NCBI GenBank assembly: GCA_016648135.1
Contig: JADDOH010001520.1
Coordinates: 1 to 64,000 of the forward strand
Reading direction: 5' to 3'
Source: Agrypnia vestita
Taxonomy: Eukaryota > Arthropoda > Insecta > Trichoptera > Phryganeidae
Length of the DNA: 64,000 bases
The notes beneath the pieces were generated by a model, which saw only the letters and a program-made list of their open reading frames with translations, was not told where the DNA came from and ran no database searches. Each line of letters starts with the position of its first letter. Positions within the stretch are counted from its first letter, which is position 1. A program made the translations under genes and the position numbers. This document shows, piece after piece, positions 22,620 to 32,569 of the stretch.

Positions 22620-22925
22620 AATACAAGAGGAGTATTATATGTTAATATAAAGGATTTAATAACATATAACATAGATATTCATGGATATGCTTCAAGAAAT
22701 TACAATGAAATAAGAATTCCAAATGGAAAGAAAACAAATACACACACAAAACTTTTATATTACAAAGGACTAAAGCAATACAATAATCTACAAGAGAATG
22801 CAAAAAAACAGAGAAGATCATGGCCAAGAATGGCAGACGTCACATCACAGAATAAAAACTGGATAATCAAAATTTTAATATACGCGTGCATGGTTAATGA
22901 TATATTGTGTTATAATTAAATTAAG
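22620..22925 (+). pseudogene. LINE C-terminal fragment
   Basis: The frame carries DIHGYASRNYNEIRI, then KTNTHTKLLYYKGLKQYNNL and ENAK. This is a pattern seen at the C-terminus of Jockey/CR1-group LINEs (HxYxTR, FYxGxxxYNxLP). It ends with an AT-rich tail and a TA microsatellite from 22965. A related fragment lies at 49040-49460. Confidence 0.55.
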
Positions 22926-22964
22926 AAATATAAATAAAAAATAAACATTATTGTGTTAACTTTT

Positions 22965-23100
22965 TATATATATATGATATATATATATATATATATAATA
23001 TATATTATATATATATATTATATATATATATATAGATACTGATATAATATATATATATATACTATCTATACTATATCATATATCTAATATATATATTAAC
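22965..23100. repeat. (TA)n microsatellite, interrupted
   Basis: Long runs of TA with occasional G or C interruptions, directly after a LINE 3' fragment. Confidence 0.95.
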
Positions 23101-23214
23101 GCTGTTCCACTCCAAATGTAAAGCTATTATTAGAATGATATAATTATAAATGGGTCCCTCGGATGGATTGGACATGATTAGTAAATTAATGACGAAAGAA
23201 TTGTAAGACATAAG

Positions 23215-23435
23215 AAAGAGAGGGTGACCGCGGAAGAGGTCGCATGACCAGATTAACCAGATACTGGAATATGGTCCTGTTAGAAGCCTCAACAACCGTC
23301 GAGCTTGCATGAGAAGATGTGTGAATGTGGATGAGGCGAGAGTTGTGAGCGCGGGAAAGTGTGGATCTCTTTTCTCTGCCTACTCCCGCGTAGAAACTGC
23401 GTGCTGGTATGTATCTTATTCCGAATTGCATAATA
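23215..23435 (+). pseudogene. RTE-like LINE family A, C-terminal end
   Basis: RGRPRKRSHDQINQILEYGP, then VRSLNNRRACMRRCVNVDEA, then SLFSAYSRVETA. It aligns codon by codon with the end of the copy at 41907-42346. It is 5'-truncated, lacking the RNEQIR and LRWFGHV blocks. Confidence 0.7.
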
Positions 23436-23442
23436 TTGCTTC

Positions 23443-23781
23443 AGTTAAGAGCAGTCCTCTTGGGAAGTGGAGCACCAGCTATCGTTCCACCTTTTGCTGT
23501 CTTCCTGGCAAGCGATGTTCCATGGGTATATTGCGAGCGACCACATGGGAAATTCTTGTAATATTCATCTATTCCACGTAGTCTCTCTGACATCGCCTGA
23601 TCCATTTCACGTCTTCTGTCTGACAGGTTTCTCTTATTTCAGAGCTTCTAAATCTGTCTGTCCGAAGAAGGCTTTTGGTTCTAACTGTGTCAGCCCTAGT
23701 TTCTACACCAGATGTCATAATGGGCCTGACATAGGTTTTGTTGATTAGGGCCTTGCTATATGTGAACATGTGCTTATACAT
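23443..23781 (-). pseudogene. RTE-like LINE C-terminal fragment
   Basis: Minus-strand frame: ALINKTYVRPIMTSGVETRA, DTVRTKSLLRT, then a shift to blocks resembling the WxRRxxRDxxxHV and ENxPxxxRxxGRPxxR pattern. The KTYVRPIMTYGxET motif follows the RT domain in RTE-like elements. It lies tail to tail with the plus-strand family A fragment ending at 23435. Confidence 0.7.
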
Positions 23782-24417
23782 ATTGTGTCGTTAAAGCATA
23801 TTGCTGCTTCCTTATTGGTTCGCTCCTTAACTAATTTGTAGAGATCACAGTGACATTGGTGATTAAATAAAACTTTAATTAATTTTGAGTCTTTACTTGT
23901 CTCCCATAGCCGTGATCCCGTGGCAAGTATTTTTTGATAAACATCGCATAACGTATACCGTTTAATCGTCTCATTCTTATTTACCTTCATACACCGCTCT
24001 CTTGGAAACATGAAAATAAGTAAGGATACGCGTAGGTAATCTATTAAAATTTTGTATATGGTACAATTTCTTTATTACTGTAATATACAAAAAAACTTAG
24101 TAACTCCGGAGCTCAGATAGTCGACAAAGCGATGATTTTGATGCAACTGTTTTAAAAAATCATTAAATCCCGTATCTCAATATGCCGGGGAATCGACCCC
24201 CCGAAGCGGTTCTGGTTAGAGGAAGGTCGTAATAAAAACCCCGGACTTTTACGTCGTTTTGTTCATCGAAAATATCATATTTACTCTGTTGTTTAAATAC
24301 GTGACTAGACTCTACCGACCAATTGCTGGCAGCATCTTTGTTTGCTGGGTCTGGGCATGCCAGGGGTCGGAAACTGTTCCAAATTTATTAATGATATATA
24401 TTATTACACGTGCAAAT
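23782..24417. other. No recognisable gene
   Basis: At about 23885-23930 the sequence TCTCCCATAGCCGTGATCCC resembles the 3' end of the LTR family at 12909, but the match is too short to call. The rest is unassigned. Confidence 0.4.
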
Positions 24418-24674
24418 GGAAGTACATAATTAATATAAATTAACTTTGTTAAAACCACTTATTTATTGAAAAAAATTCAACATGTTTCGAAGCCAATGGC
24501 TTCTTCGTCAGGATAACAAAAATAATATTTAATAATCGAAGCATAGATCAAAATATTAAAAAGTTATATATGGAAAATGATAATATAAAGTACCTACCTA
24601 ACATGAATATATCAATTATAATTATGTTACCACAAAATAAATTTGCTATATTTGAAGAAGAAGGAAGTACATAA
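24418..24674. mobile_element. Short Penelope-like insertion with 12-bp target duplication
   Basis: GGAAGTACATAA occurs at 24418-24429 and again at 24663-24674. Between them lies a 233-bp insert: a minus-oriented terminal repeat with hammerhead motif, fused to a plus-oriented start of the ORF (ATG at about 24621, MLPQNKFAIFEEE). Inverted terminal-repeat pieces and target duplications of this size are typical of Penelope-like insertions. Confidence 0.8.
24474..24522 (-). ncRNA. Hammerhead-ribozyme-like motif, Penelope-like family 1 (reverse copy)
   Basis: Minus strand: CTGACGA (24505-24511), extra A, stem II GAAGCC/GGCTTC, then GAAACATGTT. The core is identical to the copy at 1553-1603 and shares its weak stem I. 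Confidence 0.55.
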
Positions 24675-24730
24675 GTTTATGTGTTAAATAAAACGGACAT
24701 TTTATACGAACCGTATATTTTACTGAGAAG

Positions 24731-24782
24731 CAAATTTCGACGTTTCGCTGAAGTCTTACTCAGCGTCATCAGGAAAGCGCCC
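24731..24782 (-). ncRNA. Hammerhead-ribozyme-like motif, Penelope-like family 3
   Basis: Minus strand: CTGATGA (24766-24772), one extra C, stem II GCTGA/TCAGC with an 8-nt loop, GAAA, then CGTC (palindromic ACGT as stem III). Stem I: TTTC before the core pairs with GAAA after the cleavage site (4 bp). The element order is as expected for a minimal type I hammerhead. Confidence 0.6.
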
Positions 24783-25030
24783 TATCACGGCAGAGGTGTA
24801 GACCGAACTGATTATTTCTTCTGAGGTCGTAAATTATATGCACTTTTTTGTGGAGTATTCACTCTTTCTTTTTCTATAGAGGTCGCCAGTGTGCAATATG
24901 TACTAATTACATCTTCGGGATTTTCCGCGACGCCTCTTAAAGGTGGAATCAAAGTTGTGAGAACAGGGCGCCAAATACTTGATAGTTTGTAACTGTCTTC
25001 TCTATTGTATATTTCAAATGACTCTCTCAT
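24731..25030 (-). mobile_element. Penelope-like element 3' end, family 3
   Basis: The minus-strand frame from about 25030 to 24812 reads RESFEIYNREDSYKLSSIWR, then PVL. This matches the conserved tail after the GIY-YIG domain in Penelope-like proteins (REAIEI...NRDDGYxLSxxWxPVL), and it ends YNLRPQKK-stop. A hammerhead-like motif follows at 24731-24782. The RT and most of the nuclease are absent. Confidence 0.65.
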
Positions 25031-25764
25031 AATCTACGTCACAATTTTTTACAATGTATGAATAGTGACGTGTTTCATTAATTTTACTGATCAAAATGAC
25101 GAATTTCGTGATTTATTTTAGTAATTTTGTGCATAAAATGTGACGTATTAGAATGATTTTATTGTTAAAGGTAACAAACAATGTTTGAGAGATTTTATGG
25201 TTGAATTAGAGATTTATCATCCAGATTTCCACAGTCTTTGAGAATCTTCCTTGTAAAGTTTTCTGGACTATTCTGCCTTATGTATTCTAAGATCGTTAAG
25301 TGCTGCATATTTTCATGAGGGGACATAAAATCGTCACTATGCATTGAATGAAATTAAGATGTACGTATTTGTAACTGATTTTATAGCCATAGCAATTATT
25401 TTAAAATTGATATGCTATTGATAAAATGTTTTAAACATATAAATTTGTTTCCAAAAGTGGCTGACAATTGTAAAATTGCTATTGTTTAACATATAATCAT
25501 TTTCGGTTGTATTTGTATATCTTGTAATAGTAATTTGTAAATTTCTTTATATTCATTTTCATTCCCTTATCTTAAGAAGGTCGGGGGTAAAAATACTCAA
25601 CAGAGCGCTTCCATCTTCCCCAGTCTACAGTCGCTTCTGTACTTGCTGACCAATTGAAACCCAATCGTTTTTTTTTCACCATTTTATACAGGGTTCGTTT
25701 AAGGTTCCGACTCTTAAAGAAAATATATAATTTTTTCACACGAAGCAAACACATTGTGGTGCGA
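25031..25764. other. No gene; one repeat fragment
   Basis: 25238-25290 holds GAATCTTCCTTGTAAAGTTT followed by TCTGGACTATTCTGCC, a diverged piece of the family 5 terminal repeat. Nothing else is recognisable. Confidence 0.45.
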
Positions 25765-25799
25765 CATAATATCTTTAAATAAAATAACTTTTTGTTTAA

Positions 25800-26097
25800 C
25801 ACTTTTTGTTTTTTGTTTAAATAGTGTGGGCTATTCAGAATTTGCAAATCATTTAATAGAAAAAAACCACACATTTGACCAATCTTCGGGTGTAGATGTA
25901 CTTCACAGAAATGACATAGGTATTCGGCTCAATAATTTAGAAGCTTTAGAAATAAAAAAATCTTTAAAAACAAATAAAAAATATTTACTAAATAAGCAAC
26001 TAGATTTATCGTGTAGTCCAATTATAGATATATTCCCCTTCCAATTAACTACACCCACCCACACCCACTCTCTTTCCATCAACCCCCACCACAGTTG
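25800..26097 (+). pseudogene. C-terminal nuclease-domain relic of a Penelope-like element
   Basis: The frame has YSEFANHLIEKNHTF, DVLHRNDIGIRLNNLEALEI, then KYLLNKQLDLSCSPIIDIF. The S.FA.HL...H, VLH....G..LN.LE..EI and LLN.Q.DLS.SP blocks are typical of the C-terminal third of Penelope-like proteins. The 5' part is missing and the upstream ATG lies in the inverted terminal repeat. Confidence 0.7.
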
Positions 26098-26165
26098 ACG
26101 TTCTGTCTCTTTCTTTCCTTAATGCTTTCTTAATTGTTCGTAATTCTGTTTTTATTTAGTTAATA

Positions 26166-26214
26166 TCTGAACCCTGATGAAGACTCGGTTGTGAGTCGAA
26201 ACTAGTTGGTTTTA
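26166..26214 (+). ncRNA. Hammerhead-ribozyme-like motif, Penelope-like family 2
   Basis: CTGATGA (26174-26180), one extra A, stem II GACTC/GAGTC with loop GGTTGT, GAAA (26198-26201), CTAGTT giving the palindromic ACTAGT stem III. Stem I: GAACC (26169-26173) pairs with GGTTT (26208-26212) as four Watson-Crick pairs plus a G-U. Predicted cleavage after T26207. It has the most complete pairing of the plus-strand copies. Confidence 0.65.
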
Positions 26215-26258
26215 ACTCAATAAAGTGGTGTTAAACAAAAAGTTATTTTATTTAAAGA

Positions 26259-27681
26259 AAATATATAAATTTTAGGCGTCAATACATTTCTGTTCTGTGT
26301 TTACCAATAACCTATCAGTCCTTGATAAGGACGTGCATGGCACGTCGGCATAAGAAAGGAATCAGACAGGAGTATGCAGGACTTCAATTTACAACTTCTT
26401 CGCTCGCGCTTCTGGAATGGTTCAATTCAGGAACGTGTCTTCTAATATTGTGGCTGGTCTAATTTATTTCTTCTTCACCACTTAAACACAAAAACGCTGT
26501 ACTGCTCTGTTTGTAGAGAGAGCGTAGAGCCAAATTCAACTGCCCAAAACTCGCCTTTGCTGTATTGTATTTCCATACTGTATTTTATTATGTATCTTTA
26601 TGTACATATATGATATGTATTTATGTATTTTAAATAAAAGCGGGGACAGTGAATGGCTTTGTTCTAGCGATGGTGCCGCTTCTCAACGGTTAATACGACG
26701 GATGCGGTGCAGCACGATCCTGCTAGTTAGTTGAAAAAATATACATTTGGAGACGATTGAGTAGGACCGATATGGAAGCTTTTGGTCATAGGTACTGGGT
26801 AAGCGGTGGGTACCATTCACTGCCCAAACCACGCCTCTCGCTGCTGCTGTAGGTTGGCCTGCATTTTAGGTAAGGTAGGAAATAAAAATAGTGTATATTG
26901 GGATGACAATGGAATCTGTGCAGGTAGTCAGGAATTTGGAACCCAATCCCATGCGTTGAGTTCCATGTTGATAATAGTCTCTTGTCTAAGTTTTGATTGT
27001 CTCCATTCCTAATTCTTTTGTTCTGGTTCTGTTTTTGTACTTTTTAATACAAGAAATTAAGTTTCTGTGTAAATTTAAATAACTATTCTGCCCAGAAATG
27101 AAAGCCTGTCAATTTAAGGGTTACCAATCTCTGCCAGAAGCCTACCACAGTCGCTGTAGTCCTAAACAAATAGCGGCGCGAGGTTTATTTGTGCACAGAT
27201 TACTTTTTCACGGAAATGTCGGGGCGTGTTGCGCCGCTGGAAGAGCTCGGCGTCTCAAATGCTCCAAAAAAGAAATCAAAATAATTCCCACACGAAACAC
27301 GGACCCATGACACGCCAGAATTACCACAATAATTAGTCCCTAGTTAAGAGGGTAGCTATTTAATATTTTATCGTCGTCTCGTGAAATAATTAATGTTCGG
27401 TAACAATATATCGTCGAGCTTTTGAAATTCTAACTCTATCTAAAGGGCTCCACGCACTACCAAGATTTTTAAATTTTATTTTTATTTATTTATTTATTAT
27501 CACATTAAATTTTTTTTTTTTAATAAATATTCAATTAAATTCAATTCAATTCCATTTGAAACATATAGGCAATGTTACCAAACATCGCTGTACAAATTCA
27601 AGGATTTGACTTCCTTCTAAATAAACTTCTTAAATAAGATCATCGACAAGCAACCCACTCTCACTTAGCAAGGGCATAGAT
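26259..27681. other. No recognisable gene
   Basis: Part of this stretch (about 26660-26830 and 27090-27310) is somewhat richer in G+C than the surroundings and has open frames of 68-70 codons without motifs. A TTTTAGGTAAG context near 26865 could be a splice donor, but nothing links it to an exon. Confidence 0.35.
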
Positions 27682-27780
27682 GAATCTTCTGTGTATAGTT
27701 TTCTGGGATATTCTGCCGTGTATATGTGATGTTCACATATACACGGCAGAATATCCCAGAAAACTATACACAGAAGATTC
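27682..27780. repeat. Perfect 48-bp hairpin built from a Penelope-like terminal repeat
   Basis: Positions 27682-27729 and 27733-27780 are exact reverse complements with a 3-nt loop TGT. The arms contain GTTTTCTGGGATATTCTGCC, shared with 22172 and 54102. The outer flank GAACGGCCGTGAAAACCT (from 27782) matches the complement of 54061-54077. This is an inverted duplication of a dispersed terminal repeat with no divergence between arms. Confidence 0.9.
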
Positions 27781-27812
27781 TGAACGGCCGTGAAAACCTA
27801 AGAACATTTTTT

Positions 27813-28265
27813 GGCATAGATGAAATTTGACTATCTTGTATCAAAATTCACCAATCTCTTCCAAGCTCCAATAAGAAAAATTTGAAAAATACTCGTACCT
27901 GTATGAACATATACTTTAATCTCTTTAACTAATTTTACATATTTTATTTTATTCTCTATCCAATTTACACATTTCTGTTAATGTCTACTATAGAATTAAC
28001 TATTTTTTAATGGCACTAAGATTTTTTCTTAAGTATTATTTTAAATAAATATTATTTATGAATAATAGCAGGCACAGCATCAAATATATTGTTTACTTTT
28101 CTGCCAAGAACCTCAGCAACACTGATACATTGTCGTATATTTTTATAAAATGTTGTCATCTATAAATGTGAAAACAAAAAAATAACTAAATTATTATTAT
28201 TATTCTTGCTGATAAAACGCCTTCAATAATATTTATCAATAATGTTGACTGTGTGCGGATAAATA
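27813..28265. other. AT-rich DNA upstream of the mariner
   Basis: Nothing recognisable. It is the flank into which the mariner inserted. Confidence 0.5.
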
Positions 28266-29551
28266 TTAGGTCCTTACATATGAAATTGGCGTTTTGCCGT
28301 ACTAGCAAATTTGATCTCAAATATTATCTCTTTGGTTAGGAATTCCAAATCCAAATTTATACAGCTATTTACTCATGTATTTGTGTTTTGAAAATTATAA
28401 TTCATTTGTTTTTTCCTCAATTGTTTTTTTCTTTGCGTCACTCAGTTTACAAAATGAAAAACTTGAAATATCGCGTTATTTACGAGTACGAGTTCCACCG
28501 TGGCACCAGTGCTGCAGAAACGGCTCGAAGGATTAATGATGTGTATGGCGACGGTGCCGCAAAAGAAAACACAGTGCGTTTTTGGTTCCAACGTTTTCGT
28601 TCTGGAAATTTCGACCTGCAGAACAAGCCCCGTGGACGGCCGGAGACCAAAGTTGATAATGAAGAATTGAAGGCTATTGTGGAAGCGGATCCATCGCAAA
28701 CCACATCCGAGTTAGCTGCAGGCTGCGGTGTTAGTGATAAAACTGTTTTAATCCACTTGAAGCAAATTGGTAAGGTGAAAAAGCTTGAAAGGTGGGTACC
28801 TCACGAATTGAGTGAAGCAAATCAACAAACGCGCGTTGACTGCTGCGTTGCATTACTCAACCGGCACAATAATGAAGGGATTTTAAATCGAATCATTACC
28901 TGTGATGAAAAGTGGATCCTGTACGATAATCGGAAGCGCTCATCGCAATGGCTGAACCCTGCCGAACCAGCCAAACCATGCCCCAAGCGAAAATTGACTC
29001 CAAAAAAGTTACTTGTGAGCGTTTGGTGGACTAGTGCTGGTGTCGTTCACTACAGCTTTCTTAAATCTGGCCAGACGATTACGGCAGATGTCTATTGTCA
29101 GCAACTGCAAACCATGATGGTAAAGCTAGCTGCTAAACAACCGAGGCTGGTTAATCTCTCTAGGCCACTGCTGCTTCATGATAACGCTAGACCACACACT
29201 GCACAACAGACGGCTACCAAATTAGAGGAGCTTCAATTGGAATGTCTAAGACATCCACCGTACTCTCCGGACCTTGCCCCAACAGATTTTCATTTTTTTC
29301 TAAATTTGGATAACTTCTTGCAAAGGAAAAAATTCAACTCCGATGGGGCAGTCCAAACCGCCTTCAAAGATTTTATTGATTCCCGTCCGAATGGTTTTTT
29401 TAGTAAAGGGATCGATGAACTACCTATGAGATGGCAAAAGTGCATAGATAGCAATGGTACATACTTTGATTAAATAAATATATTATAATAAAAAAAAATC
29501 GGCTTTATGTTCCTCCCATACTAAACGCCAATTTCATATGTAAGGACCTAA
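28266..29551 (+). mobile_element. Complete mariner (Tc1/mariner superfamily) transposon
   Basis: 29-bp terminal inverted repeats begin TTAGGTCCTTACATATGAAA and are identical at both ends (28266-28294 and 29523-29551). Each end is flanked by TA (28264-28265 and 29552-29553), the mariner target duplication. The length of 1286 bp is normal for mariner. Identical repeats, an intact TA duplication and an open transposase frame suggest a recent, possibly autonomous copy. It is the only structurally complete autonomous-type element in the window. Confidence 0.95.
28454..29473 (+). CDS. Mariner transposase (DD34D)
   Basis: This 339-residue protein would cut and paste the mariner by binding the terminal repeats and cleaving next to TA. 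Two helix-turn-helix regions are expected at about residues 5-50 and 65-105, with a GRP linker at 61-63 (KPRGRPE). The mariner signature WVPHEL is at 114-119 and YSPDLAP at 270-276. The catalytic triad is D151 (TCDEKW), D243 (LHDNARPH) and D278 (PTDFHFF), with 34 residues between the last two, so DD34D. The ATG at 28454 gives MKNLKYRVIY, close to the usual 345-residue mariner length. The in-frame extension upstream to 28388 has no ATG and is not used. There are no internal stops. Subfamily cannot be fixed by eye. Activity is inferred, not shown. Confidence 0.95.
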   Translation: MKNLKYRVIYEYEFHRGTSAAETARRINDVYGDGAAKENTVRFWFQRFRSGNFDLQNKPRGRPETKVDNEELKAIVEADPSQTTSELAAGCGVSDKTVLIHLKQIGKVKKLERWVPHELSEANQQTRVDCCVALLNRHNNEGILNRIITCDEKWILYDNRKRSSQWLNPAEPAKPCPKRKLTPKKLLVSVWWTSAGVVHYSFLKSGQTITADVYCQQLQTMMVKLAAKQPRLVNLSRPLLLHDNARPHTAQQTATKLEELQLECLRHPPYSPDLAPTDFHFFLNLDNFLQRKKFNSDGAVQTAFKDFIDSRPNGFFSKGIDELPMRWQKCIDSNGTYFD

Positions 29552-29943
29552 TACTAAATGAAAGAGTCGTTCAATATATTGAAAGCCGTTAAAAAATTAG
29601 ATTTTGAAAATTTATTGACGAGTCATAAAATATATTATTAATTAGCCTTAGTGTTGAGCCGTGTGAAGGAAAATATTAATATTCTATACAATATGAATTA
29701 GGTCTCTCCTGAACCTATCCACGAACTTTAGAAATGATAGTAAAATAAAAATAACAAGGAAGAGGAAAGACAATTGACGTTAAAATTCATTGAGGTATAT
29801 AATTATTTATGTATACCGAAAGGAAGAATTTGTCAATTCAATAAGAAAAATAGTTAGTTAAATAGTGGCAATTTATTATGAATAAAACATGTTATTATAA
29901 CCTAAAATATTTTTAATCAAACATTGCAAAATCTCAATCATAT

Positions 29944-30511
29944 TGTCACATGTCACGGCTAGGGAAGAATGAATGAAAACACTGAAGATTAATTAGCGGT
30001 TATTTAATTAATAGTTATTTAACTATTCAATATTCTATTCTATTCTTTAAATGATAGTATATAATTTTGCAGTATATCACTCGTGAATGAACACTTTATT
30101 ATCGCTGAGTAACACGTATTTAACATTTATTAGAACACTTCATCCAATTACGCTCGTATTGATCGCTCTGATTTATTTCACCAATTAGGTACATCGCTCG
30201 ATTATTCACTTTATTAATCCCTTCGATTCCTTCACGACTGGCTACACTGGGCGTCGTCTGGCGGCTAGCGGCCGGGTTCGCTCGGGAACGATCTGTCAAT
30301 CGTGACAAAAACAAGTCTGCGTTCGGTATTTATACCTAAATGCTGATATTTTCATGTTTTCTAGATTGTTCTAGTGTTTAGGAGAAGGCCTTGTCGCTTC
30401 TCGGTTGTACCAGGTGTTCTTGGATGTTTATAGACGCATCCAGAAGGTTGTAGATCACACTAGATCGTTATAGACTATTCTAGATTCTTCAATAGTGTTG
30501 TGATAAGTGAC
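29944..30511 (-). mobile_element. Solo LTR, minus strand, same family as 12909 and 14810
   Basis: Reading the minus strand, it starts near GTCACTTATCACAACACTAT (first bases altered) and carries a TATAAA (30329-30334). It continues through CAGCGATAATAAAGTGTTCA and ends CCGTGACATGTGACA. No internal region or second LTR is attached, which fits recombination to a solo LTR. No clear 4-6 bp target duplication is visible. Confidence 0.75.
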
Positions 30512-31044
30512 TTATTACTATTTGACAACTAATGGCACAGTTTAAAACATCCTCACCTTGAAAGCAGAATAATACTGAAATATTGAACAATAATATTGGG
30601 CCGCCTGTAGGCTTCAGCCCGATAACAATATGTTCAGAATAAATATTGATAGTGTGCAGGGGCCTGAAGTCAGGTTTTTTAAAAATTTCAGAGAGATAAA
30701 ACAAAATGTATACTTTTATTATTTATACCCCATAACAAACTCCTGTGTTCACCGTTGAAATTAAATTTGTATTTGATAACACAAGCGCTAAACAAACAGA
30801 AAAAACTGACTTTAGTTGGGCCCGAACAAGCTATAAATCATAATATCAGAAGAGACATTGGGGATATGCAACGTTACGAACACTTTCGCGATAATTTGCA
30901 ACCTGCGTATATCGAAATCATTTTATTAGTAGGTAAATATATATGAATATACTATAGATATATCTATAGTATATAGTATACTATATGGTTAGTTCTAACT
31001 ACTTTGGGGGTAACCCGCGTCAAATTCTGGTCGTCAGGACCAGT

Positions 31045-31600
31045 CGTCTGCCGACGTTTCGAACAGATCTCACTGTTCATCTTCAGGGCGCCTTGTCGAT
31101 GAGCTGCTTCTCCAAAAAGCGTACAACCGTTTGGGTCCGGAGCTCACCGTCAAGTGAAAGTTTGAAAAATTCTGCGTCAGGTGTTTGTGGAGGAGTGGGT
31201 TTCTCCAGCGACGCCGTTAATGTGTTTTGCTCGGCTTCTAGTAATCCGTATATTTACTTTATTATCGTCATTATACAATATTGAGAAGGTTGGATTTTCT
31301 AATTGCTTCGGTGTTTTCATCGTGATTTCTGGTTTATTATTATTAATATTATTTGTATTAGAAATTTGATTATTATTATTAAGAATGTTACTCCATGCGG
31401 TCGGAAGTCGAATGCTATCGTCTCTGTTGTTCATTATATTATTATTTCTTTTATTTATTTCAATTGCCTCTCTGTAGATTCTAAATGTTTCATTATTGAG
31501 GCTGGCAACTACTTTTGAGTTGTCGAAGTCTATATTGTCGAAGTCTTTTGAGTGTCGAAGTATATATATATATATATATATATATTAGACTTTTGTTGTT
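31045..31600 (-). mobile_element. Penelope-like element 3' end, family 4
   Basis: On the minus strand, VASLNNETFRIYREAIEINK, then NNRDDSIRLPTAW. This is the tail block downstream of the GIY-YIG nuclease (REAIEI...NRDDGxxLPxAW), followed by an asparagine-rich stretch and ITRSRAKH. A hammerhead-like motif lies about 80 bp beyond the stop at 31177. A (TA)n microsatellite (31561-31587) and small duplications of GTCGAAGTCT break the upstream end. Confidence 0.7.
31046..31096 (-). ncRNA. Hammerhead-ribozyme-like motif, Penelope-like family 4
   Basis: Minus strand: CTGAAGA (31080-31086), one extra T, stem II GAACAG/CTGTTC with loop TGAGAT, GAAA, then CGTC (ACGT stem III). Stem I is 3 bp (GCC/GGC). 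It has the same layout as the motif at 24731 in a different element. Confidence 0.6.
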
Positions 31601-32569
31601 TGCTGAAAAATATAGGAGGCTTTGTTTAAAGTTAATTTGATCGAATGACGATATTCGTATTTTCACATTTTTATGTGATGTCACTTGTGACGCAGTGCTC
31701 ATTAAAAATAACCATGATTTTCACAATAACAACTTTTATAACAAGAACCTAAAATTTGTGAAAAATTCATTTAAAAAAACATGTTGATAATAACTCCCCG
31801 TCGCTAGTACTCTCAAGTACTAGCGAGAGCTCCAACGGATCTCTCTTCAACTTTTTTTATGATCAGAGTTGTCAGTTTATTTGAGTCCAACTACGTGAAA
31901 TTGGAATTATCTGTGAACAGAATTGATTTACGAGTACATATTATAGAAAAGTTTTATACATCTAATTGTTTTTCTGGCTGCAATTTTTTTAGCTACTTAG
32001 TTTTTAAATTACGTGTATTCACGATTCTTGAGAATTAGAATTTGAATAAAACTGGCATAAGAGGGTTAGAAATTGGCAGACGATATTGCATTGTATTATG
32101 AAACAAGCTTCCAAATGATTGAACGATAGCCAAACAGGTTTTTAGCAAAACGTACATAAATCAATAACTTTCTTACGTAAATGTAATAAAATAAGATTAG
32201 AATGTCATAAAGAAACTCGTAAAGTTTATCGCATGTCATAGATTAAGACATTGGAGAGTTTTAGGAATAAAATAAAACAAGCAATTAAAAAAAATTAGGA
32301 CACGCTTTAATAAGTTTGCTTCGGATTACAAGATTAATTTTAACAGCTTTTTTCTGTTTCTGATAGCATAGAAGAAAAGTCAGGGTTGATCTTCAGAATC
32401 TGATCGCCAAGCCCTTCTGGTGCATGTGAAAGAGGACAAAGGATGCACCACTAGATGATTTAAAGGTTAAGGTACGCCTCAAAAGTGTTATTTTGTGCTG
32501 AAAATTGCGCTTTTAAGCATTGACTCTGAATTCCGGCCTAGGACGCTGGATACTGAAAACTCTGCGCCC

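Larger units (their letters stand above)
25765..26258 (+). mobile_element. Penelope-like element 3' fragment, family 2, with inverted ends
   Basis: The ends are inverted copies (AAATAAAATAACTTTTTGTT at about 25776 and its complement at about 26238-26258). Between them are a GIY-YIG C-terminal relic and a hammerhead-like motif at 26166-26214. This is the same architecture as the family 1 insert at 13464-13992 but with a different sequence. Confidence 0.75.

Noticed and set aside
28442..28704. Minus-strand open frames inside the mariner
   Set aside because: They are antisense shadows of the transposase ORF and have no motifs.
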